The notes under the pieces were generated by a model. It was not told the DNA's origin and searched no databases. It saw nothing but the letters and a program-made list of their open reading frames with translations. Position numbers and translations under genes: made by a program. From positions 1-6,850 of the forward strand of contig QMXU01000052.1 of assembly GCA_003662305.1 (NCBI GenBank): a DNA stretch of 6,850 nucleotides, in the 5' to 3' direction. Position 1 is the stretch's first letter, and every line of letters begins with the position of its first letter. This document shows, piece after piece, positions 1-5,549 of the stretch. Source of the DNA: Candidatus Hecatellales archaeon. GTDB taxonomy: Archaea; Thermoproteota; Bathyarchaeia; Hecatellales; Hecatellaceae.

Positions 1-587
1 AAGCCTTCCCTTACAATATTTAGTGTAAAAACGGGGATTGAAGGATTTAATGTCCACGTTGGCAGCTTGAATGTAGGGGCCTAGCAGGTCTAAGGCTTCA
101 GGCGTGGTGTAGCCGTTCGTCACGAGCACGTTGAAAATACCTTCTTAAGGGCCAGCTTAGCCGTGTCCAGCACGTACTCCAGCCAGATTAAAGGCTCATT
201 GTAAGTGTAGGAAATGGTTTTGCAACCGTAGCGCTTAGCAGCTTTGACCACCTGCTCTGGAGAGACCTCACCATAGCCGGAGTCTGAGGGGCCTGCCTGC
301 GAGATAGACCAGTTCTGACACCAAGGGCAGACGAGGGAGCACCCGAAGGACGAAATGGAGTAGGAGACCGTTCCAGGCCAAAAATGGTATAGAGGCTTCT
401 TCTCTATGGGGTCCACGTTCGACGCGGTGAGCTTTCCATAGCTTACAGTGTACAGGCGTCCACTCTTATTCTGTCTAACCCTGCAGAAGCCTAGGGTTCC
501 AGGCTTAACATAGCAGCGCCTAGGGCAGACATTGCATTTAACAACTTCTTTCTCAAGCTTCTCGTAGAGCAGTGCTTCAACTTCCAA
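1..587 (-). CDS. amrS: AmmeMemoRadiSam system radical SAM enzyme (AmrS), 3'-partial and frameshifted
   Basis: This is a radical SAM enzyme of the AmrS/PflA-like family, encoded in many genomes with AMMECR1 and MEMO proteins; its substrate is not established. The N-terminal half shows a cysteine set at residues 18, 21, 25 and 35 (CxxCxxxC...C), then the radical SAM 4Fe-4S motif CxxxCxxC at C83, C87, C90 followed by QNW, and a YNEP motif at about 129-132. It starts with TTG at 587-585; an in-frame stop lies at 608-606 and no ATG occurs in the visible gene. The starting frame ends at a TGA at 122-120, but after one base is restored in the Gly codon at about 139-141 the protein continues to the window edge with family-typical VTNGY and VDIKSF segments. 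It is therefore a single-base frameshift in an otherwise well-preserved gene, either a sequencing or assembly error or a recent mutation. It lies 48 bases downstream of the metallopeptidase gene on the same strand, so co-transcription is plausible. Confidence 0.88.
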
Positions 588-635
588 TAATGCTACCCAA
601 ATAGACTAGAGGCGGTGGAACTAAAGTGTCTTGCT

Positions 636-1814
636 TCAGGAGGCCGGCTTAAGAAGCGTTTCTAAGGCTTCAAGGCTGTTAGAGGAGAAAACGTCCACCC
701 TGCACCCTGAAAGCTTCAGGACTATGAACACGTCTTCAACCTTCCAAAGGTCTTCCTCGATTTCCACTCCTCCAGCGGCGTTAACCATTTCAGCTGCTGC
801 CTGGCGGAATTCTTCGGCATCCCTTTCACTATCCCACATGGTAGCCCAGAGCAGCAGGAAGCTTCCGTCTGCCGTATAGTAGGCAGCCCTGTCACCGTTC
901 CAGCCTTGAGAAGCCTTCTCAGCCACCCCGTATCCAATCCACCTAGCCAGCAGAGCGTAGATGAAATATTCGCCAAGCCTGTTTTCGCCTAGAAGCCTCC
1001 AGCCTTCCTCCCTGAACGCTGGAAGCCCCGGCCTTTCGAAGCCTTCTCCTTCAAGGTATTTTTCAGGATGCATGACCTGCTCTGTGGAGGATGGAGGGTT
1101 GCTGTAGGCTTCATCCAGCAGGCTCCATCCGCCATGCTCGTAGAGGAAGCTTGCGAAGCGTTCTCCATACTGGTAGGGGAAAAGCCTGATTAGGATTAAT
1201 GCTTCCCTGTACCCCATTGTTTCAGGCTTGAAGGGCTCCTTTTCGGGAGGTTTGAAGCCTTCCGCTTCGAGAAGCATGTCGGCTGAAAGGTCTGCGTCGC
1301 CTTCTATTAGGGCGTTTAAAGCCTGCTCCGCGTCGTAGGTTTCAGGCCTGGAAATTTCAAAGTTGACGTATTGAAGCATGTGAACGGATTCGTGGGCTAG
1401 GGTTCTCTTCAGAACTTTTTCTTCAGCGTCTTCCACTAGGTCGGCGACTATGTATAGGGTTTCTCCTGAGGAGGCAGCCATGATGCAGCCTGTCCATTCT
1501 TCTTCAAACTCTCTGTGGGATGCTTCAGCTGGGACGAGCAGGAGCGCCCTGTAGATTTTCCATTCTAAGGGTTCTTCTGCTCCTTGAGGTTTACCCCAGT
1601 GTTCTTTAACCCAGCTGGAGGAGACAACTTCAACCTTAAAGTCTTCAGGGGGGTTTAGCTTTCTGAGCTTGGAGATTTCAGCCATGACTTCGGAGGCAAG
1701 TTTCTCGTATTTTCCTCCGGATTGGATGTGTTGGGTGTAGGAGAGGGTGAAGCCTAACGTGAAGGTTGAAAGCACGATTATTAAAATTAAGGCTGCAGCC
1801 CATTTCCTCTTCAT
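636..1814 (-). CDS. Secreted or membrane-anchored HExxH zinc metallopeptidase-like protein
   Basis: The 392-residue product begins MKRKW followed by a hydrophobic stretch at about residues 6-25, which reads as a signal peptide or N-terminal membrane anchor, so the rest should lie outside the cell. HESVH at 141-145 matches the zincin HExxH motif, and EGDAD at 171-175, about 26 residues on in a helical context, supplies a Glu suited to be the third zinc ligand (gluzincin arrangement). Further segments look conserved from memory of related bacterial and archaeal hypothetical proteins: STEQVMHPEKY at about 243-253, WNGDRAAYY near 305 and WDSERDAEEF near 327. Only two cysteines are present (C110 and C371), which could form one disulfide. 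The start is ATG, the only clear ATG start in the window. No strong ribosome binding site precedes it. Peptidase activity is inferred; the substrate is unknown. Confidence 0.8.
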   Translation of the reverse strand: MKRKWAAALILIIVLSTFTLGFTLSYTQHIQSGGKYEKLASEVMAEISKLRKLNPPEDFKVEVVSSSWVKEHWGKPQGAEEPLEWKIYRALLLVPAEASHREFEEEWTGCIMAASSGETLYIVADLVEDAEEKVLKRTLAHESVHMLQYVNFEISRPETYDAEQALNALIEGDADLSADMLLEAEGFKPPEKEPFKPETMGYREALILIRLFPYQYGERFASFLYEHGGWSLLDEAYSNPPSSTEQVMHPEKYLEGEGFERPGLPAFREEGWRLLGENRLGEYFIYALLARWIGYGVAEKASQGWNGDRAAYYTADGSFLLLWATMWDSERDAEEFRQAAAEMVNAAGGVEIEEDLWKVEDVFIVLKLSGCRVDVFSSNSLEALETLLKPAS

Positions 1815-1880
1815 GGGTTAACATTAATGGTTGGTGTAGGCTGGCTTATCAATGTTTAACTTTCAGCGTTTAGGTAAACC

Positions 1881-1886
1881 TATATG
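1881..1886 (+). promoter_or_regulatory. Candidate TATA box for the zinc-ribbon/CinA/GPN gene cluster
   Basis: TATATG lies about 50 bases upstream of the GTG start at 1934. With the usual archaeal spacing, transcription would begin near 1908-1910, leaving a leader of about 25 bases that contains GGGGTG (1919-1924) as a ribosome binding site. A short inverted repeat, TAGGT-AA-ACCTA (1871-1882), abuts the box. This is pattern-based only. Confidence 0.4.
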
Positions 1887-1933
1887 GGAGTTAGACCTTT
1901 CCATGTTGGCGTAGGTTCGGGGTGCTGTAGAGG

Positions 1934-2131
1934 GTGGAGTACTGCCCTGAATGCGGTGGGGAAACAGTTTACGACCCTAAAATTAAAATGTACACTTGTA
2001 AGAGCTGCGGTTTAACCCTTACCTACATGGAAATCGTTGAGGCGAGAAGACGTAACCTCCCCACGGATGAAGGAGAGGAGCGAAGGCAGAAGCGTAGGGA
2101 ATACTTGAAGTGGTGGCTCTCCAAGAAATAG
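1934..2131 (+). CDS. Small archaeal zinc-ribbon protein
   Basis: The 65-residue protein has a single zinc ribbon near its N-terminus: C4-x2-C7, then C22-x2-C25, each followed by Gly, with 14 residues between the pairs, as in TFIIB- and RPB9-like ribbons. The C-terminal half is highly charged (residues about 38-60 rich in Arg, Lys and Glu) and ends in WWLSKK, suggesting a nucleic-acid or protein-binding tail. The start is GTG at 1934, forced because an in-frame TAG sits at 1928-1930 and the only internal Met (residue 19) lies past the first Cys pair. GGGGTG at 1919-1924 is a likely ribosome binding site. It is first in a plus-strand cluster with the CinA-type gene and the GPN GTPase. A role in transcription or RNA polymerase assembly is inferred from the fold and this context, not shown. 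Confidence 0.85.
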   Translation: MEYCPECGGETVYDPKIKMYTCKSCGLTLTYMEIVEARRRNLPTDEGEERRQKRREYLKWWLSKK

Positions 2132-2973
2132 CCTGCTTAAAAGGGAGGCGGGCAAAGCTGACAGGCTTCACCGTTGAAATCATAGCCGTAGGAAACGAGC
2201 TTCTAATAGGTAAAACCTGCGACACGAACTCGAACTGGCTGGCTCAGCAGATTACAAGGCTTGGAGGGAAGCTTAGAAGGGTAACCTTAGTCCCCGACGA
2301 GCTGGAGGAAATCTCGAAGGTTGTCAGGGAGGCTTTGGCTAGGAAGCCTGACTTCCTTTTGACGGTGGGCGGTTTAGGTCCAACCTACGACGATAAAACC
2401 CTTCAGGGCGTTTCCATGGCTCTTGGGAAGCCTTTGAAGCTTAACTCTGAAGCCTTACGGATGGTGGAGGAGAAGGTTCGCTGGATGGCTGAGCAGGGAG
2501 TCCTGAAGAAGCCTTGGGTCACCCCTGAAAGGAAGAAGATGGCAACCCTGCCTGAAGGCTCTAAGCCTCTTTCAAACCCTGTTGGAACTGCCCCGGGAGT
2601 TCTGATTAGAAAAAACGGAACAGTTCTCATAAGTCTTCCAGGCGTTCCATCGGAGATGAAGGCTATCTTCAGCCTTCACGTTGCAGGGCTTATGGCTGAA
2701 AGGTCTAACCTTAAATATGCTGAGGGAAGCCTTTTGGTGGAGGGAATCCCTGAGCCTGACTTATCTCCAACCATAGACGAGGCTGTTAAGAGGTTCCCCG
2801 AAGCATACATTAAGTCCCATCCGAAGGGTGAGGAGGCAACTTCGAGAATAGAGCTTCACGTTTCAACCTTCGCTGAAAGCCTTGAGAAGGCGAAAGGAAG
2901 AATTGGAGAGGTTATAGGATGGCTTGAAGCTGAAGCTAGAAGGCTTGGCGGAAACGTTAAAAAGCTTGGTTAA
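2110..2973 (+). CDS. CinA-type / MoCF-biosynthesis domain nucleotide-binding protein (COG1058-like)
   Basis: This is a stand-alone CinA N-terminal domain (molybdopterin-binding fold). Relevant segments, numbered from the GTG at 2110: AVGNELLIG at about 26-34 followed by DTN(S)NWLA, TVGGLGPTYDD at 85-95, NPVGTAPG at 156-163 and LPGVPSEM at 176-183. In bacterial CinA this domain hydrolyses ADP-ribose-type pyrophosphates, while NMN deamidation resides in a separate C-terminal domain that is absent here; archaeal stand-alone members are often named as nicotinamide-nucleotide or molybdopterin-related without proof. The stated start overlaps the upstream gene by 22 bases and adds about 17 residues the family lacks. 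A CTG at 2158, nine bases after GGGAGG (2143-2148), gives about 271 residues and fits the family better. There is no ATG before residue 103, so the real start is non-ATG either way. The gene ends 9 bases before the GPN GTPase gene. Confidence 0.88.
   Translation: MVALQEIACLKGRRAKLTGFTVEIIAVGNELLIGKTCDTNSNWLAQQITRLGGKLRRVTLVPDELEEISKVVREALARKPDFLLTVGGLGPTYDDKTLQGVSMALGKPLKLNSEALRMVEEKVRWMAEQGVLKKPWVTPERKKMATLPEGSKPLSNPVGTAPGVLIRKNGTVLISLPGVPSEMKAIFSLHVAGLMAERSNLKYAEGSLLVEGIPEPDLSPTIDEAVKRFPEAYIKSHPKGEEATSRIELHVSTFAESLEKAKGRIGEVIGWLEAEARRLGGNVKKLG
2143..2148 (+). promoter_or_regulatory. Ribosome binding site that favours a CTG start for the CinA-type gene
   Basis: GGGAGG is the best Shine-Dalgarno match in the window. 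It lies inside the nominal N-terminal extension of the CinA-type gene and nine bases before an in-frame CTG at 2158, which would begin the protein as TGFTVEIIAVGNELL after the initiator, close to the family's usual N-terminus. The GTG codons at 2110 and 2113 lie inside the preceding gene and lack a comparable site. Confidence 0.5.
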
Positions 2974-2982
2974 GGGGAAGCC

Positions 2983-3741
2983 TTGTACGGCATATTCATA
3001 GTTGGAACTGCAGGCTCCGGGAAAACCCTTATGGCTGCAAGCCTAGCTGAATGGCTGTCAAGGCAGGGAGAGGACGCCTGCATCGTCAACCTGGACCCCG
3101 GAGTCTTAAACCTTCCCTACGAGGCAGCCCTTGACGTGCGGGACTACGTATCCGTGGAGAAGCTTATGAGAGACTACGGGCTGGGGCCTAACGGAGCCCT
3201 CATAATGGCTTCAGACCTCTTAGCCCAGCAGGCTGAAAGAATCAACGATGAGCTGAAAGGCTTAGCGCCGAAATACGCTTTATTCGACACGCCAGGCCAG
3301 TTAGAGCTTTTCGCCTTCAGGGTTGGAGGACCTTACCTGGCCAGGGAGCTGGAGCTCGAGCAGAAAATGGTTTTATACCTTTTCGACGGTCCCTTCTGCG
3401 TTAATCCTTTCAACTACGTTTCCACCCTGTTTCTGGCCTCAGCCGTCCACCTACGCTTCACCCTACCCCAGCTTAACCTCCTCACAAAGGTAGACCTGCT
3501 TGACGAGAAGGCTGTGAAACGCGTACTGGAATGGTCTGGGAGGCCGGCTCTTCTAAGGGAAGCCCTGGCAAGCCAGCCTGGAAGCGAGGCGGCACTGCTA
3601 GCCTCAGACCTTTTCAACGCCATTTCAAAGCTTAGACTTGACTTTTCAACGGTAGCCTGCTCAGCCAGGTACTTCACGAACTTCTTGAACGTTCACGCAG
3701 CCATCCAGCGTATTCTAACCCGTGGGGAGCCGGAGGAATAG
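2983..3741 (+). CDS. GPN-loop GTPase
   Basis: The 252-residue protein belongs to the GPN-loop GTPase family (archaeal homologues of eukaryotic Gpn1-3, which act in RNA polymerase II assembly and nuclear import). Motifs occur in the expected order: the P-loop GTAGSGKT at 8-15, NLDPG at 36-40, the diagnostic Gly-Pro-Asn loop at 68-70, DTPGQ at 102-106 (switch/G3) and TKVD at 168-171 (guanine specificity, G4). Family members work as homodimers in which the GPN loop reaches across to the partner's nucleotide. The start is TTG at 2983, preceded by GGGGA (2974-2978); the first internal Met comes after the P-loop, so a non-ATG start is required. It is nine bases downstream of the CinA-type gene and surely co-transcribed. 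Length and motifs look intact. A role in archaeal RNA polymerase or ribosome assembly is inference from the eukaryotic relatives. Confidence 0.95.
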   Translation: MYGIFIVGTAGSGKTLMAASLAEWLSRQGEDACIVNLDPGVLNLPYEAALDVRDYVSVEKLMRDYGLGPNGALIMASDLLAQQAERINDELKGLAPKYALFDTPGQLELFAFRVGGPYLARELELEQKMVLYLFDGPFCVNPFNYVSTLFLASAVHLRFTLPQLNLLTKVDLLDEKAVKRVLEWSGRPALLREALASQPGSEAALLASDLFNAISKLRLDFSTVACSARYFTNFLNVHAAIQRILTRGEPEE

Positions 3742-3742
3742 G

Positions 3743-3748
3743 TTTAAA
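3743..3748 (+). promoter_or_regulatory. Possible TATA box upstream of the coiled-coil gene
   Basis: TTTAAA just after the GPN GTPase stop would place transcription initiation near 3770, giving an almost leaderless transcript for the TTG start at 3779. A second AT-rich candidate, GATATAA, lies at 3754-3760. The 37-base gap is also short enough for simple read-through, so a separate promoter is only possible. Confidence 0.25.
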
Positions 3749-3778
3749 GCTGTGATATAAGGTAAAAATAGGATTGAC

Positions 3779-4654
3779 TTGAAGGCTGAAACTTTGGGAG
3801 ACAGCGAAAGCCTGATGCGTGAAATAGAAAGCCTAAGTGTGGAAATCGTTGAGCTTAGAGAGCAGAGGAACAAGCTAAACTTGGAAGCCAAAACATGGCT
3901 TAGGAAAGGGGAAAACCTGGTAGACGAGGCGAGGAAGCTCAAAAGGGAGCTCAGAGACTTAAGGGAAGAAGTAGGACAGCTTAAAGCCGAGATAAGACAG
4001 CTTAAAACTAGCCTAGAAAAGCTTAGAAAGGACCTGGCGGAGAAACGGGAGGTCAGGGATGAGCTTAGAGAGAAGCTTAGGGGGCTTAAGGCTAAAGTTT
4101 CCATTCCACGGGGAAAGGCTGAAAGGCTTTTCGAAGAGCTGGAATGGCAGATTCAAACCAACCCCTTAAGTCCTGAAGAGGAAAGAAAGCTTGTTGAAAG
4201 AGTTAAAGCCTTGGAAGGCCAGCTTGACCTCCACGGCAAAATAAGCCTTCTGATAGAGAAGCTGAACAGCAACTTCCAGGAGATTCAAGCTTTAAGGGAG
4301 GAAATTGGAAAGTTTAAGGAGAAACTTGACGAAGTCTATGGGAAGTTGAAGGAGAAACTGGCGGTTCTAAGCGAGAAGTCTAAAAGGCTTGAGGAGGCTG
4401 AAAGAGAAGCCAAGGAAGCCTACCAGAAATTCACGAACGCGAAAGTTCAAGCCGACAGGCTTCACCGCCGCATCGTGGAAGCCTTAAACAAGCAGAGAAG
4501 CCTGAAGAGCGGTCTGAGGGAGTTTAAGCGTGAAAAGGAGGCTGAAGCCTTAGAGGGTGTGGTTAAAGAGCTGGAGGAAGCCTACAAGCAGGGTAAAAAG
4601 AAGAAGCTGACCTTGGAAGAGTTTAAGCTTTTAATGTCGAGGGGGCTTATTTAA
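3779..4654 (+). CDS. Archaeal long coiled-coil protein (COG1340-like)
   Basis: The 291-residue protein is almost entirely predicted helix with heptad-like leucine spacing and dense Glu/Lys/Arg. Two coiled-coil arms (about residues 10-110 and 140-270) flank a central break containing Pro (SIPRGKAERLFEELEWQIQTNPLSPEEE, about 108-140 in part), where the chain may fold back as a hairpin. The C-terminus ends in a short KKLTLEEFKLLMSRG segment. This layout, including the LEWQIQT...LSPEEE centre and the LTLEEFKLL-type tail, matches a widespread uncharacterised archaeal family. No signal peptide, membrane segment or enzymatic motif is visible; SMC-like hinges and ATPase heads are absent. The start is TTG at 3779 with AGGA at 3770-3773; an in-frame ATG at 3815 would shorten it by 12 residues. 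It follows the GPN GTPase by 37 bases. Function unknown; a scaffolding or ribosome-associated role would be a guess. Confidence 0.85.
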   Translation: MKAETLGDSESLMREIESLSVEIVELREQRNKLNLEAKTWLRKGENLVDEARKLKRELRDLREEVGQLKAEIRQLKTSLEKLRKDLAEKREVRDELREKLRGLKAKVSIPRGKAERLFEELEWQIQTNPLSPEEERKLVERVKALEGQLDLHGKISLLIEKLNSNFQEIQALREEIGKFKEKLDEVYGKLKEKLAVLSEKSKRLEEAEREAKEAYQKFTNAKVQADRLHRRIVEALNKQRSLKSGLREFKREKEAEALEGVVKELEEAYKQGKKKKLTLEEFKLLMSRGLI

Positions 4655-4678
4655 ACCGAAAGCTTGTTTAATGGGTGG

Positions 4679-4698
4679 ACCCTACTAATTATTAGGGT
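4679..4698. promoter_or_regulatory. 20-base near-perfect palindrome over the likely uppS promoter
   Basis: ACCCTACTAATTATTAGGGT pairs at 9 of 10 symmetric positions (only the seventh pair, C against T, fails). Its AT-rich centre is the best TATA-like candidate for the prenyltransferase gene, placing initiation near 4716 and leaving about 18 bases of leader before the GTG at 4734. It could be an operator for a dimeric regulator or, as RNA, a weak hairpin ending the coiled-coil transcript, though no T-run follows it. Confidence 0.45.
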
Positions 4699-4733
4699 TA
4701 TGGTTACGGTATTGTTAGCGTGGGAATAGCGTC

Positions 4734-5549
4734 GTGAATCCTCTAATTTCGGCTTTCCAGAGGTTTGTACTCTTCTTCGCCGCCAACAGGCTTGCCATTC
4801 GCCTCTACGAGTGGATTCTTAAAAGCCAGATTAAAGGCGGGGAGATTCCAAGCCACATAGCGATAATCCTGGATGGAAACAGGAGGTGGGCTGTCTCCAA
4901 GCGGATGCTCACCTTCAACGGGCATCTTGAAGGAGCTAAGAAGGCTGAGGAATTCTTCGAATGGTGCAAGGAGCTCAACGGGATAAAAACTATAACCCTA
5001 TACGTTTTTTCAACAGAAAATTTCAGGCGTCCCCCGGAAGAGGTTCAACGTTTGATGAACCTTATAAAGGGATACCTGGAGAAGCTTGCCACCGACGAGC
5101 GTATCCATGAAAGCAAGGTCAGGGTTAAAGTCATCGGGAAAGTAGACCTTTTGCCTCCGGAAATCAGGGAGGCGGTTAGAAAAGTTGAGGAGGCTACCAA
5201 AAACTATAATGAACGCTACTTGAACCTGGCTATAGCCTACGGTGGACGGGCTGAAATCCTTGACGCGCTCAAACGGATTGCAGAGGAGGTTAAAAGTGGA
5301 AGGCTCAGCCCAGACCAGCTTAACGAGGAAGTCTTCGAGAAGTTTCTCTACACAAGCTTCCTGCCTAACCCTCACCCAGACCTCATCATAAGAACCTCCG
5401 GTGAGGAGAGGCTCAGCAATTTCCTGCTGTGGCAGGGAGCCTACAGTGAGCTCTGCTTCCTAGACGTTTACTGGCCTGGCTTCGAAAAGAAAGACCTTTA
5501 CAGGGCTATCCGCATATACCAGCAGCGGAAACGGCGGTTCGGAGCCTAG
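4734..5549 (+). CDS. uppS: cis-Polyprenyl diphosphate synthase (UppS/DHDDS family)
   Basis: This cis-prenyltransferase condenses isopentenyl diphosphate onto an allylic primer to build long polyprenyl diphosphate, the lipid carrier used in archaeal protein glycosylation, at the membrane face. The family signature HIAIILDGNRRWA lies at 41-53, with D47 as the Mg2+-binding Asp. FSTENFRRP (92-100) and the C-terminal signature RTSGEERLSNFLLWQ (220-234) through AYSE (236-239) supply the diphosphate-binding Arg/Ser residues and metal-binding Glu. The roughly 35-residue amphipathic N-terminal extension is usual for archaeal and eukaryotic enzymes and may dock on membrane. At the position of E. coli R39, four residues before the GH pair, there is a Thr (T60). 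The start is GTG at 4734; an in-frame stop at 4716-4718 and no ATG before residue 58 force it. Its stop codon interlocks with that of the convergent cdc6 gene. Confidence 0.95.
   Translation: MNPLISAFQRFVLFFAANRLAIRLYEWILKSQIKGGEIPSHIAIILDGNRRWAVSKRMLTFNGHLEGAKKAEEFFEWCKELNGIKTITLYVFSTENFRRPPEEVQRLMNLIKGYLEKLATDERIHESKVRVKVIGKVDLLPPEIREAVRKVEEATKNYNERYLNLAIAYGGRAEILDALKRIAEEVKSGRLSPDQLNEEVFEKFLYTSFLPNPHPDLIIRTSGEERLSNFLLWQGAYSELCFLDVYWPGFEKKDLYRAIRIYQQRKRRFGA
5546..5549. other. Interlocked stop codons of convergent genes
   Basis: The palindrome CTAG supplies TAG to the prenyltransferase gene on the plus strand (5547-5549) and TAG to the cdc6 gene on the minus strand (5548-5546). The two genes overlap tail to tail by four bases, leaving no room for separate terminators, so each transcript must end within or beyond the opposing gene. 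Confidence 0.9.

Noticed and set aside
631..879. 82-codon plus-strand and 84-codon minus-strand open frames over the metallopeptidase C-terminus
   Set aside because: Both overlap a long, motif-bearing gene in other frames and lack any family feature.
1815..1933. Small RNA or tRNA gene in the largest intergenic gap
   Set aside because: No cloverleaf, box C/D pair or compact GC-rich fold is apparent; the space is accounted for by two divergent promoters.
2019..2225. 68-codon minus-strand open frame across the zinc-ribbon/CinA junction
   Set aside because: It runs antisense to two well-supported genes and shows no motif.
3715..4104. Ser/Leu/Arg-rich open frame on the minus strand opposite the coiled-coil gene
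   Set aside because: It mirrors the Glu/Lys/Leu codons of the coiled-coil gene; its repetitive composition is what antisense of such a protein gives, and it has no domain.
4655..4733. Intrinsic terminator after the coiled-coil gene
   Set aside because: The hairpin at 4679-4698 is AT-rich in its core and is not followed by a T-run, so an operator or promoter element fits better.
5010..5375. 121-codon minus-strand open frame inside uppS
   Set aside because: The plus-strand frame carries unmistakable cis-prenyltransferase motifs; the antisense frame has none.
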